The position numbers and the translations under genes were made by a program. Source: Clostridia bacterium (GTDB taxonomy: Bacteria > Bacillota > Clostridia > TANB77 > CAG-508). From it: a stretch of DNA of 22,596 nt. The notes beneath the pieces are model-generated. The model worked only from the letters and a program-made list of their open reading frames with translations, did no database searches and had not been told where the DNA came from. The stretch spans positions 1 through 22,596 of the forward strand of contig CAAEVK010000017.1 of NCBI GenBank assembly GCA_900759475.1. The letters run 5' to 3'. Position 1 is the first letter of the stretch. Each line of letters opens with the position of its first letter. Below are positions 8,570 to 17,307 of this stretch, one piece after another.

Positions 8570-9164
8570 ATGAAAAAAACAATATTCTTTATTATATTAT
8601 TTATACTAATTTCTATGATAGGAATTGTTATTGGCATTTATTTTGCTAATTTAGAAAATATAAGAGGAAGTCAAATAGAATATGTTACACAAATGGGGAA
8701 AACAAAAGTTACAGATGAATGTGTAGAAGAAGGAAAAGAACTATTAGAAACCAATGCTACACAAGGTAAAATTTCTCCAAATGCAATTATTATTATGGAA
8801 AAATATTACCCAGAATGCAATCATACAACTACTTCTTATTTAGAGGTGCCAGAAGATGTAGTAAACTTAACTCAAAAAGAATTACAAGAAAAATATAAAG
8901 ACTGGGAAATAAAAGGCTTTTCTTCCAACGAAATTGTTATGAGAAAAGAAGAAACAGGGATATGTGATGAACATTATATTTTACAAGCAGAAAAGGGGAT
9001 AATTGTAATATATAAACTTGATAAAGATAATAACAAAAAAATTTATGAAAGGACTGGAATTCTTACACAATACTTAACACGGAACAGATTTACTTAATTT
9101 AGAAAATGGGATAAGAGTTAATGGAAAAGAAAATTTAAATAAATTATTAGAAGATTTTGAATAA
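8570..9164 (+). CDS. BofC-C-terminal-like membrane-anchored protein, one +1 frameshift at CGGA
   Basis: An N-terminal helix (residues 4-27) anchors a mostly extracytoplasmic protein of 197 residues. The sequence resembles clostridial proteins with a BofC C-terminal-type domain: YYPECNHTTTS, LTQKELQEKYKDWEI, SSNEIVMRKEE, EHYILQAEKGIIVIYKLD. The zero frame stops at 9097 after QYLTRNRFT. A +1 shift at codon 171 (CGGA, 9080-9083) gives YLT-x-TDLLNLENGIRVNGKENLNKLLEDFE. The final LLEDFE is the usual end of these proteins, and my remembered family pattern YLPxxDxxxLxxGI aligns without gap. Start ATG 8570 has AAAGGAGA upstream. The role is unknown; BofC itself controls a sporulation protease in Bacillus, but that link is not shown here. 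A bidirectional terminator follows. Confidence 0.78.
9080..9083 (+). other. CGGA +1 frameshift site in the BofC-like gene
   Basis: Context is tta aca CGGA aca gat. Dropping the C gives aca gga aca gat (T-G-T-D) and restores the conserved C-terminus ending LLEDFE. Confidence 0.82.
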
Positions 9165-9174
9165 AATATGTATT

Positions 9175-9216
9175 AAAAAAAGAAAAATAGAGAATTTCTC
9201 TATTTTTCTTTTTTTA
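9175..9216. terminator. Bidirectional intrinsic terminator
   Basis: A-rich arm AAAAAAAGAAAAATAGAGA (from 9175) pairs with TCTCTATTTTTCTTTTTTT across a tiny loop, with T-runs in both directions. It serves the plus-strand BofC-like gene and the minus-strand pgsA, whose last codons overlap the 3' arm. Confidence 0.8.
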
Positions 9217-9739
9217 AAAAATCTTTTATATAAAATGCTTTCCAGTACATAACTAAAGAAAAAATAGTTAAACCAACAGCAACATAATAAATATAATTGT
9301 CAAAAGTGTAAGGTAAATGAAATTGTTTAATAATCATAGAGCAAAAAATAGCTACATAGAAAAGAACAGTAGAAATTTTTCCATACCATTTACTAGAAAC
9401 AACTAAATCTTTTCCGTATAGAAAAGAAGCACCAGCTACTAACATAATTTCTTTAATAATAACAATTACTAAAATCCAAGCAGGAATAATTCCCTGTATA
9501 ACTAATACTAGTAAAGTTGCTATTTGAGTACATTTGTCTGCTAAAGGATCCATTAGTTTTCCGAAGTCTGTAATAAAATTAAATTTTCTTGCAATAAAAC
9601 CGTCTACAACATCTGTTATTCCTGATAATACTAAAAATATTGTAGCAACAATATAATTACTCTGCAAAGCAAAAATAATAATAAAAGGAATAAGGAAAAA
9701 TCGAATAATAGTAAGAATGTTAGGAATATGTTTTGCCAT
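9200..9739 (-). CDS. pgsA: CDP-diacylglycerol-glycerol-3-phosphate 3-phosphatidyltransferase
   Basis: PgsA makes phosphatidylglycerol phosphate, the first step of phosphatidylglycerol synthesis in the membrane. The protein has 179 residues with several transmembrane helices. The CDP-alcohol phosphotransferase motif DG-x2-AR-x8-G-x3-D-x3-D is complete: ITDVVDGFIARKFNF, then FGKLMDPLADK (about residues 36-62). The N-terminus MAKHIPNILTIIRFFLIP is typical. I chose the ATG at 9739 because GGAGG lies six bases upstream; an earlier in-frame ATG at 9751 would overlap that site. It follows clpE by 22 bases, so the two are likely one transcript. PgsA versus another CDP-alcohol transferase rests on size and N-terminus. 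Confidence 0.9.
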   Translation of the reverse strand: MAKHIPNILTIIRFFLIPFIIIFALQSNYIVATIFLVLSGITDVVDGFIARKFNFITDFGKLMDPLADKCTQIATLLVLVIQGIIPAWILVIVIIKEIMLVAGASFLYGKDLVVSSKWYGKISTVLFYVAIFCSMIIKQFHLPYTFDNYIYYVAVGLTIFSLVMYWKAFYIKDFLKKEK

Positions 9740-9761
9740 ATAAACCTCCATATAGTAGTAT

Positions 9762-12063
9762 TTATTTTACTTCAAATGTTAGTACATCTGTGTTTAAATC
9801 TATATAAATTATTTGACCAGCACTAACATCGCCTCTTAAAATCATGTCTGATATTTCATCTTCAATATATCTTTGAATTGTACGACGAAGAGGTCTTGCA
9901 CCATATTTTAAATCGGTTCCTTTTTCTAAAATAAATTTTTTAGCATCCTCTGATACAGAAAATGCAATATCCTTATCTTTTAAACTTTGAGCTGTTAAGT
10001 TTAGCATTAAATCTATAATTTGTAAAAGTTCGTTACTATTTAACATTTCAAATACAATAATTTCGTCAACTCTGTTTAAAAATTCAGGTCTAAATATTTC
10101 TCTTAAGCTAGATTGAATTTTAGAATTATCAATGGTTTGTTTTCCAAATCCAATAGAATTGTTATTTAAGTTAGAGCCTGCATTAGATGTCATAATAATA
10201 ATAGTATTTTGAAAACTTACGGTATTTCCTTGACTATCTGTTAACTTTCCATCATCTAAAATTTGTAATAAAATATTGAATACATCAGGATGAGCTTTTT
10301 CAATTTCATCTAAAAGTATAATAGAATAAGGTTTTCTTTTTACCTTTTCGGTTAATTGACCAGCATCATCATAACCAACATAACCAGGAGGAGAACCAAT
10401 TAATTTAGAAGTAGAATGGCTTTCCATGTATTCAGACATATCTACTCGAATAATAGAATCTTCGCTTCCAAACATTTCATAAGCTAAAGATTTAGCAAGT
10501 TCTGTTTTACCAACACCTGTAGGGCCAACAAAAATGAAAGAAGGTGGGCGTTTAGTACTTTGAAGTCCTGCTCTATTTCTTCTAATAGCTCGTGCTACAG
10601 CTTCAACTGCAACATTTTGACCAATAATACGTTTATGTAAGTTGTTTTCTAAATTTAATAATTTTTGTGTTTCTGCTTCTGTAATTTTTTTAACAGGGAT
10701 TTTGGTTGTATGTTCAATTACTTCAGCAATATTTTGAACAGTTAAACTTTTAACGGTCATTTTATTAGTTAGTTTTTCAATTTGCTCTAACAAGTTGCAT
10801 TCTTTTGTTTTTAAATCAGCAGCTTTTTGATAGTCTTCAATAGAATCAGTTGAAACAGCCTCGTTTTTTTCTTCTTGCACTTTAGCGAGTTCATTTTTTA
10901 ACAATTCTAGTTGATATAATTCCTTATTATTTAAATTAATTCTTGAACATGCTTCATCTAATACATCTATTGCTTTATCTGGTAGAAACCTATCATGAAT
11001 ATATTTTTCGGACATAATAACAGTTTTTTCAATAACATCATTAGAAATTTTTACTTTATGGAAATCTTCATAATATTTTTTAATTCCTTTTAATATTTCA
11101 ATAGAATCTTCTATACTTGGTTCTTCTACCAAAACTGGTTGAAATCTTCTTTCTAGGGCAGAATCTTTTTCAATATATTTTCGGTATTCTTTTAATGTAG
11201 TTGTACCAATTAATTGAATGTCACCATTAGAAAGAGAAGGCTTTAAAATGTTAGCGGCATTCATAGAATTTTCAGCATCTCCAGCACCAATAATATTATG
11301 TATTTCATCAATTACTAGAATAATATTACCATAAGCTTTACATTCATCAATAATTCCCTTCATTCGTGATTCAAATTGCCCTCTAAATTGTGTACCAGCA
11401 ATAATAGAAGTCATATCTAAAAGATATACTTCTTTATTAAGTAATTTTGGTGGAACTTTTTGATTAGCTATTTTAAGAGCTAATCCTTGTGCAATAGCTG
11501 TTTTGCCAACACCAGGTTCTCCAATTAAACAAGGGTTGTTTTTAGAACGTCTGTTTAAAATTTGCACAATTCTTTGGATTTCTTTATCTCTACCAATAAC
11601 GGCATCTAATTTATTGGTTCTTGCTTTTTCTGTTAAATTAGTACCATAAGTATCCAAAAAGTTTCTTTTTTTGGCTTTTGGTACTTTTTCTGTTTTTACT
11701 TTTTTCTTATTGTCTGAATTTTCATTTTGTTTAGGGTCGGCAGTGCTATTAGTATTATTACCACCAAACATACTAGCAATAATTGAGTTAAGTTGCAAAC
11801 CGCCGGTTTTGCTCTAAAACTTCAGGAGATACATCTTGCATATTTACATTTTCAGAAATATCGTTAAAAATATCTTCAAATTGTTTTGACATATCTTCTA
11901 AATTTTCTTCAGAAAGGTTAGACTGTTTGGCTAAAACTTCTAATGGATTAATTCCTTTTTCTTTAGCACAATTATAACAAAGACCTTCTAAAGAAGATTT
12001 TCCATTTTCTACTTTATTAATAAAAATAACTGCAACATTTTTATTACAAGATGAACATAACAT
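9762..12063 (-). CDS. clpE: ClpE/ClpC-type AAA+ unfoldase with N-terminal zinc finger, one +1 frameshift at CGGC
   Basis: A Hsp100 ATPase that unfolds substrates for ClpP. Read as one gene it has 766 residues. Residues 1-40 hold a zinc finger (MLCSSCNKNVAV...LCYNCAKEKG, two CxxC), as in ClpE and McsA. The first AAA+ domain has GEPGVGKT and ILVIDEIHNIIG. A coiled middle follows (about 400-450). The second AAA+ domain has GPTGVGKTE, SIILLDEIEKAHPDV and a C-terminal D2 domain with DLKYGARPLRR. The zero frame ends after QNRRFAT, giving only a 92-residue zinc-finger protein. A +1 shift at codon 87, the tandem CGGCGG (11805-11800), reads N-G-G-LQLNSIIASMFGG straight into the ATPase. ATG 12063 is chosen for the MLC N-terminus, with AAGGAG 13 bases upstream, a slightly long spacing. 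An McsA gene followed by clpC is the rejected alternative, since neither half would have its own start signals. Confidence 0.87.
11802..11805 (-). other. CGGC +1 frameshift site in clpE
   Basis: On the minus strand the context is caa aac CGGC ggt ttg. This is the one site whose fourth base is not A. A shift at the first CGG moves the second CGG (11802-11800) out of frame, so only one shift is needed, as seen. Confidence 0.82.
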
Positions 12064-12100
12064 AAATTTTAATAAACTCCTTTTCATTAATAATACATCA

Positions 12101-12129
12101 ATAATACTCCAAAAATCCCATATAGTCAA
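12101..12129 (-). promoter_or_regulatory. sigma-A promoter of clpE
   Basis: On the minus strand TTGACT (12129-12124) and TATTAT (12106-12101) are 17 bases apart, about 38 bases upstream of the clpE ATG. It is divergent from the promoter at 12154-12182. I found no convincing CtsR direct repeat or CIRCE element. Confidence 0.72.
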
Positions 12130-12153
12130 GAAAAAAATTAGGAAGAATATGAG

Positions 12154-12182
12154 TTGAAAAAAAAATAAAGTAATGTTATAAT
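12154..12182 (+). promoter_or_regulatory. sigma-A promoter of the DUF3298-like/yibE-F genes
   Basis: TTGAAA at 12154-12159 and a perfect TATAAT at 12177-12182 are separated by 17 bases, about 100 bases before the gene. It is divergent from the clpE promoter. Confidence 0.78.
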
Positions 12183-12285
12183 TTAAATACATAAAAATAC
12201 AGAAGAAATTCAATAAAAGGAAAAAGTTTAAAAAAATTTTAAATTTTTTTAAACAATTATACATTGGAAAGGAATGAAATTAAAG

Positions 12286-13152
12286 ATGGGTATTTTAGAT
12301 AAAATAAGAGTTTTATTTAGCGATTTATCCCAAAACAGAATAAAGTTATATGGATTAATTGGTGCCGTGTGTGTTGTTATTTTAATGTTTGGAATATATT
12401 TTCAGTTTTTTTATTCTCCAAATGATGATATAAAATTTGGAATAGATAATAAAGTTGAGACAAGTACAGAATATGAAAAATTAAAAAATGATTTTAACAG
12501 TGAATTTAATAATGCTGTTAGAAGAATTAGACAAGATTCAACAAGTTATAAAAAAATTGACCAAACAAAAGATATTGTTTATACAACTGCTAATTTAGAT
12601 ATTGAGTCTCAAGGTAAGTATGATATTAATATTCATCTTCCAGCCCTAAACCTTTCTGGTGATATGGCACAACAAATAACGAAAGATATTAATAATTTGT
12701 TTGGAGCACTAGCTAATGATGTAGTGGCTTCTGAAGATTATTTAACAGTATATAATTTAGATTATGTGGCTTATTTGAATGACGACATTTTGTCTTTAGT
12801 AGTTAAGGCAACATTAAAAAAAGGTGATAAGCCTCAAAGAGTAATGATTAAAACATATAATTATAACATTGTTGAAAATATTGATGTAAAATTAGGAACT
12901 TTAATAAATAAAAAGAATTTAGACAAACAACAAGTACAAGATAAGATATATAGCGAAATTAATACAATTATAAAAGAAAATGAAGCATTAGAAAAGGAAG
13001 GATATACAGTTTACAAAAGAAACATATCAGATTCCATGTATGAATTGGAAAATACAGATACTTATTTTATTGATTCAAATGGGTATTTATATATAGTTTA
13101 TTGTTACGGAAATACAAAATATAGTGGAGAAGTTGATTTAATTATTTTTTAA
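12286..13152 (+). CDS. Membrane-anchored DUF3298/RsiV-like hypothetical protein
   Basis: A 288-residue protein with a short cytoplasmic N-terminus, one transmembrane helix (about residues 18-43, LYGLIGAVCVVILMFGIYFQ), and a large extracytoplasmic domain. The domain alternates strands and contains NINIHLPALNLSG, and later VKLGTLINKKNL and YIVYCYGNTKYSGEVDLIIF. This resembles the DUF4163/DUF3298 (PdaC/RsiV) fold, but similarity is weak and I claim no function. Of two starts, ATG 12286 is preferred: AAAGGA lies directly against ATG 12274, leaving no spacer. It is 12 bases upstream of yibE/F and likely co-transcribed. Confidence 0.72.
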   Translation: MGILDKIRVLFSDLSQNRIKLYGLIGAVCVVILMFGIYFQFFYSPNDDIKFGIDNKVETSTEYEKLKNDFNSEFNNAVRRIRQDSTSYKKIDQTKDIVYTTANLDIESQGKYDINIHLPALNLSGDMAQQITKDINNLFGALANDVVASEDYLTVYNLDYVAYLNDDILSLVVKATLKKGDKPQRVMIKTYNYNIVENIDVKLGTLINKKNLDKQQVQDKIYSEINTIIKENEALEKEGYTVYKRNISDSMYELENTDTYFIDSNGYLYIVYCYGNTKYSGEVDLIIF

Positions 13153-13164
13153 TGGGGGAGAAGA

Positions 13165-14355
13165 ATGAAGAAGATAATCTGTGTTTTATTAATAGCTAGT
13201 TTGTTTTTTAGTATTTCTAATGTGTATGCTTCTACAGAAGAAATAACCAATGAAAAAATTGAACCATTAGAACAAAAACAAACAGTTACAACTAAAGCAA
13301 AAGTAGTAGAAACCAAAGAAGTTTATGATAGAACAGTAGAGAATATTGTAGATAAAGTACAAGAAGTAACAATAGAGGTTATTGATGGAGATTATCAGGG
13401 TCAGAAGTTTAATGCTACCTATATTTTGTCATATGATATGGATAATAAAATTATGGCTTATGAATTAGACAAGGGAAATATTATTTTTGTTCAATTAACA
13501 ATTAACAATGGAGAGGTGGAAGAAGTTGTTGTACAAGATGTTGTAAGACAGAATTATATTATATGGATGATTGCTTTATTTTTTATTTCTGTTTTAGTAA
13601 TTGGAAAAAAACAAGGATTAAAGGCAATTATTGGTTTAATTTTTACAATTTTGGCAGTATTCCTTATTATGATAAACAGCATTTATCAAGGACATAGTCC
13701 AATTTTTGTATCAGTTGGAACTTCTGCATTAATTATTGTTGTTACATTTATTATTATTTCTGGTTTTAATAAAAAATCTTTTACAGCAGCGCTAGGAACA
13801 ACAGGAGGGGTTGTGTTATCAGGTATAATTGCATTTATTTTTGGTATGTTAGCTAAATTATCAGGTGGTCAGGAAGAAGCGGTGATGCTTAGTATGAATT
13901 CTGGTAATATTATATTTAATTTTAGAGAGTTATTGTTTGCAGGAATTGTAATAGCATCTTTAGGAGCATGCATGGATGTAGGAATGAGTATTGCATCTGC
14001 TTTAGATGAATTAAAACAGCACAAACCAACAATGACAGGAAGAGAGCTATTTAAAAGTGGAATGAATATTGGAGGAGATGTTATTGGAACAATGACCAAT
14101 ACACTAATATTGGCTTATGTAGGAGGAGCTTTAAACTTAATTTTATTGTTTATGGCATGTGATATGTCTATTACTGACATTATTAATAAAGAAACAATAG
14201 CATCAGATTTAATTTCAGCAATTTCAGGAAGTATGGGAGTTATTTATACCATTCCAATAACTGCAGGAATTTATGCACTTTTTAATAGAAATAAAACTAC
14301 TTACAAAACTAAACCAGATACTTTATTAGAAGGACAACGTAGTTTAAAATTATAA
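13165..14355 (+). CDS. YibE/F family membrane protein
   Basis: A 396-residue polytopic membrane protein. Residues 1-22 look like a signal peptide (ending NVYAS). A soluble extracytoplasmic stretch (about 23-125) follows, then about seven or eight hydrophobic segments starting at NYIIWMIALFFISVLVIGKK. Family hallmarks are GKKQGLKAIIGLIFT, the SLGACMDVGMSIASAL motif, and MNIGGDVIGTMTNTLILAYVG. The biochemical role of YibE/F proteins is not established. GGGGGAG precedes the ATG. A terminator follows. No in-frame CGG. Confidence 0.88.
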   Translation: MKKIICVLLIASLFFSISNVYASTEEITNEKIEPLEQKQTVTTKAKVVETKEVYDRTVENIVDKVQEVTIEVIDGDYQGQKFNATYILSYDMDNKIMAYELDKGNIIFVQLTINNGEVEEVVVQDVVRQNYIIWMIALFFISVLVIGKKQGLKAIIGLIFTILAVFLIMINSIYQGHSPIFVSVGTSALIIVVTFIIISGFNKKSFTAALGTTGGVVLSGIIAFIFGMLAKLSGGQEEAVMLSMNSGNIIFNFRELLFAGIVIASLGACMDVGMSIASALDELKQHKPTMTGRELFKSGMNIGGDVIGTMTNTLILAYVGGALNLILLFMACDMSITDIINKETIASDLISAISGSMGVIYTIPITAGIYALFNRNKTTYKTKPDTLLEGQRSLKL

Positions 14356-14402
14356 AAAAATCTGTGATTTTTCCGGAACAATAAAAAAAGTTGCTATTAA
14401 AA

Positions 14403-14431
14403 AAAACTGCTATTTTTAAAATAGCAGTTTT
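14403..14431. terminator. Intrinsic terminator between yibE/F and htrA
   Basis: AAAACTGCTATTTT pairs with AAAATAGCAGTTTT with almost no loop. An A-run lies on the left, so on the minus strand a T-run follows the stem. It is well placed to end htrA (minus) and can also act on the plus-strand gene. Bases 14432-14527 show nothing else. Confidence 0.75.
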
Positions 14432-14527
14432 CAAAAACAAAAGGGGATGTTTAAATCAATTATTAATTGATTATAAGGGTATTATATTTTTATATTATGT
14501 CTTTTTTGTGAAACAAATGTAAAACAA

Positions 14528-15743
14528 TTATGGCTGTTCAGCTAATGTTAATGTTATTGTTAGTTCTTTTCCATCTCTATTTATTTTCAATGTCATTTCA
14601 TCACCAATTTTGTGTGTATTTTTAATTTCTGTTAATTCATCCATGGTTTGTACTGTTTTTCCATCAGCTTCTACAATAATGTCTCCTACTTTTAGACCAG
14701 CTTTTTGTGCTGCTGAAAAATCCTCAATACTTCTAATATAAATCCCTAGTGGGTAGTTATATTGTTTAGATTTTGCTTCATCAATATCAATTCCCGAAAT
14801 ACCAATATAAGGTCTTTTTACTTTGTTATATTGTATTAACTGTTCAGCAATATCTTTTGTGTCATTAATTGGAATTGCAAATCCCATACCTTCAATACCA
14901 GTACCAGATAATTTTAGTGTATTAATACCAATTACTTCGCCTTTACTATTTACTAATGCACCACCACTGTTACCAGAGTTAATAGCAGCATCTGTTTGAA
15001 TAAGAACATATTTCTTACCATCACTATCTGTAACTTCTCTTTCTACAGCACTAACAATACCAGAAGTAATGCTATTTTGCATTCCTAAAGGATTTCCGAG
15101 CAGCCATTACAAATTCACCAACACGAACGCTATCAGAATCACCTAATGTTGCGGGAGTTAATCCTGTTTTTTCAATTTTAATAACTGCTAAATCTGTTTC
15201 AGAATCGGTACCAACAATTTTTGCTTCGTATTCTGTAGAATCATTATATAAATAAACAATCACTCTTGTTGCTTCTGATAACTGATAGTAAGAAGATGAT
15301 GAAGACGTATTTACAATATGATTATTGGTTAAGATATAACCATCTTGACTAATAATTACACCAGAACCTTCAGCTGAAGCAGTAGACTGTCTTGAAAAAA
15401 GACTATTAATAGTATATTCTACTTTAATACCAACAACAGAAGGCTGTATTTTTTCAGCAACACTAACACCAGTATCAGAATAATTTGATAAAGAAATTAA
15501 ATTATGGTTAGTGGTAGTTTCATTTGTTGAACTGTTAGCAGAAACAACGGTTGTTTTTTCACTTCCTAATAATTTTTCTTTAATTACAGGAACACCAAAA
15601 CAAGTTCCTATTATTAAAGTTGCACCAAGTGCACCACTTAAAAATGGTAAGAAAAAATGTTTTCCAAAGCTTACTTTTTCTCTTGCATCAGTGGTGTATG
15701 CAGTTACTCTTTTATAAGAGTTTTCATTGTTATTTTCTTCCAT
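14528..15743 (-). CDS. htrA: HtrA/DegP-type serine protease, one +1 frameshift at CGGA
   Basis: A membrane-anchored protease for quality control of exported proteins. Read as one gene it has 404 residues. A transmembrane helix lies at about 25-50. The trypsin-like domain has the triad His142 (YILTNNHIV), Asp184 (SETDLAVIKI) and Ser259 (NSGNSGGAL). One PDZ domain (about 315-400) has GIYIRSIEDFSAAQKAGLKV. The zero frame stops at 15072, before the catalytic Ser. A +1 shift at codon 216 (CGGA, 15098-15095) gives VMAA-x-NPLGMQNSITSGIVS. In the family this is A-I-G-N-P-L-G, so the CGGA slot is a near-invariant Gly beside the active site. The second of two adjacent ATGs is chosen, six bases from GGAGG. 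Confidence 0.9.
15095..15098 (-). other. CGGA +1 frameshift site in htrA
   Basis: Minus-strand context is gct gct CGGA aat cct. Dropping the C gives A-A-G-N-P, matching the conserved Gly of the HtrA GNPLG motif. Confidence 0.9.
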
Positions 15744-15771
15744 CATGTACCTCCTAAATTTATATAATATT

Positions 15772-15800
15772 ATCATAACCAAATTAACCTTATAATACAA
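15772..15800 (-). promoter_or_regulatory. Candidate promoter of htrA
   Basis: On the minus strand TTGTAT (15800-15795) and TATGAT (15777-15772) are 17 bases apart, about 30 bases before the start. The match is moderate. Two TGTGAAAAAAA-like repeats lie further upstream; no known operator is recognised. Confidence 0.4.
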
Positions 15801-15924
15801 TAGTTTTGTGAAAAAAATGTGAAAAAAAAGTAACAGTTCACAGTTTTTATAAAAAATAAAGAACAATAATAGTAAAATATATTAAATGTGATATGCTCTC
15901 TCAAGCTAATTGACATATAAATTT

Positions 15925-15984
15925 TAGTAAAAATTTTTTTAGGAATTAGAAAGGCATTTGAGATTTCTTACAAAATTTTTACTA
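15925..15984 (+). other. AT-rich hairpin in the htrA/pilin-like divergent region
   Basis: TAGTAAAAATTTT (15925-15937) pairs perfectly with AAAATTTTTACTA (15972-15984); inside, AGAAA and TTTCT can pair. The gap from 15747 to 16142 otherwise holds the htrA promoter, a 39-bp element at 16011-16049 and a promoter at 16092-16120, with no gene. The arms resemble those of the hairpin at 1807-1856. Confidence 0.45.
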
Positions 15985-16010
15985 GAATTTGTATAGAAAT
16001 TACTTTCTAT

Positions 16011-16049
16011 TCATATTGGTTAAAATTACGATGGTACTTTAAAATAAAT
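16011..16049 (+). repeat. 39-bp upstream element, copy 1
   Basis: It matches 21474-21512 at 33 of 39 positions without gaps. Both copies sit upstream of genes for pilin-like proteins. In this copy the boxes are weak (TTGGTT, TTTAAA). Confidence 0.6.
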
Positions 16050-16091
16050 AAATTGTTTATTGTATGATGCAATTAGAATTTACAATAAATA

Positions 16092-16120
16092 TTGAAAAAG
16101 AATGATAATAATAGTATAAT
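16092..16120 (+). promoter_or_regulatory. sigma-A promoter of the pilin-like/rnhB/pdp genes
   Basis: TTGAAA at 16092-16097 and TATAAT at 16115-16120 are spaced by 17 bases. Transcription from it would begin just ahead of the ribosome binding site GAGAGG. This means the in-frame TTG at 16092 is a -35 box, not a start codon. Confidence 0.7.
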
Positions 16121-16142
16121 CAAAAAAAGAGAGGTGTTTTTT

Positions 16143-16589
16143 TTGCAAACAGGGAAGTCATTAATTAAGTTTATTGTAATTATTGCCATATTAATGGGAA
16201 TTATTCTGTGGGGAATACAAATAATTGTAAAGGAAGCAGATAAAAAGGAACTAGAAACGATTCATACTAATATGTTACAAGTTCAAGCAAAAGCAAAAGT
16301 TGTTTTTGAAAAATATCATGTAGACAATGCAAATGGGCTAAAAGGAAGAAAAATTGAAAACAATTCAGAACTAGAATCTTTTGGAATTAATGATGATGGA
16401 AATTATTATGTATGGGATAAAGAAGTTTTAAATGATGTTGGCTTAATAGAAATTCCATTAGGAGAAAATGATTTTTATATTATTAATTATGACTCGGGGG
16501 AAGTGCTGTTTTCTAAAGGATATCAAACAAAAGATGGACAAATATATTTTAAATTGACAGATATTAAAAACTTATTAACACAACAATAA
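16143..16589 (+). CDS. Short pilin-like membrane protein upstream of rnhB
   Basis: A 148-residue protein. The TTG start at 16143 is chosen because GAGAGG lies about eight bases upstream and the promoter covers the next upstream TTG. After a short basic N-terminus (QTGKSLIK) comes one hydrophobic helix (about residues 9-28), then a long helix (ELETIHTNMLQVQAKAKVVFEKY) and a small C-terminal domain with YYVWDKEVLNDVGL. This is the layout of a type IV pilin or pseudopilin, but no clear prepilin cleavage motif with Glu at +5 is present. Function is unknown. rnhB begins 44 bases later, probably in the same transcript. Confidence 0.72.
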   Translation: MQTGKSLIKFIVIIAILMGIILWGIQIIVKEADKKELETIHTNMLQVQAKAKVVFEKYHVDNANGLKGRKIENNSELESFGINDDGNYYVWDKEVLNDVGLIEIPLGENDFYIINYDSGEVLFSKGYQTKDGQIYFKLTDIKNLLTQQ

Positions 16590-16633
16590 GGCAATGCTTT
16601 GTGAAATTTAGGTTAGCTAAAAAGGAGCCATTC

Positions 16634-17261
16634 ATGAAAGAAAAAGAAGAAGTAAGATTATTAAAATTAAAAGAAATAGAAAGCAAATTATATACAAATG
16701 GAATTAACTATGTTGCAGGAATTGACGAAGCTGGGCGTGGACCATTAGCAGGTCCTGTTGTAGTTGGCTGTGTAATATTATCAAAAGAGTCATTAATAGA
16801 AGGTGTTAATGACTCTAAAAAAATATCGGAAAAGAAAAGAGAACTTTTATACGAAAAGATAATACGGAGAAGCAGTTAGCTGGAATGTGGGAATTGTGGA
16901 TCAAACAGAAATTGACGAAATCAATATATTAAATGCTACTAAAAAAGCATTAACAATGGCACTTTCTGGCTTAAAAGTAAAGCCACAGCATATTGTTGTA
17001 GATGCTTTGCAAAAAATTAATACATTAGGAATACCATATACTTCTATTATAAAAGGTGATGTATTAAGTTATTCTATTGCTGCTGCTTCTATTCTTGCTA
17101 AAGTTACAAGGGATAGAATTATGTTAGAATGGGACAAAGTATACCCTCAATATGGATTTGCTAAACATAAGGGATATGGAACTGCAAATCATATTCAAGC
17201 AATACGAGAATATGGAATTTGTCCATTACATAGAAAAAGTTTTGTAAAAAATTTTATATAG
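16634..17261 (+). CDS. rnhB: Ribonuclease HII, one +1 frameshift at CGGA
   Basis: RNase HII removes ribonucleotides and RNA-DNA hybrids from DNA. Read as one gene it has 208 residues, a normal length. Motifs: VAGIDEAGRGPLAGPVVVG with the first catalytic Asp and Glu (about residues 29-47), VNDSKKISEKKRE, VDQTEIDEINILNAT, HIVVDAL, and SYSIAAASILAKVTRD with the last Asp. The zero frame stops at 16879. A +1 shift at codon 78 (CGGA, 16865-16868) joins LLYEKII to EAVSWNVGIVDQTEID, the expected family sequence. ATG 16634 has AAGGAG seven bases upstream. pdp follows 46 bases later. Confidence 0.9.
16865..16868 (+). other. CGGA +1 frameshift site in rnhB
   Basis: Context is ata ata CGGA gaa gca. Dropping the C gives I-G-E-A and restores RNase HII. 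Confidence 0.85.
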
Positions 17262-17307
17262 TTAGAAATTTAAAAACAGAAGTTAAAATATGGGAAGGAG
17301 AAAAGCT

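Noticed and set aside
9762..12063. Separate mcsA and clpC genes
   Set aside because: The ATPase part begins inside the overlap with no ribosome binding site, and the junction at CGG follows the same rule as the other genes; the zinc finger plus two AAA+ domains is the ClpE layout.
16092..16142. Start of the pilin-like gene at the TTG at 16092
   Set aside because: That TTG forms the -35 box of a good promoter with TATAAT at 16115 and has no ribosome binding site; TTG 16143 does.
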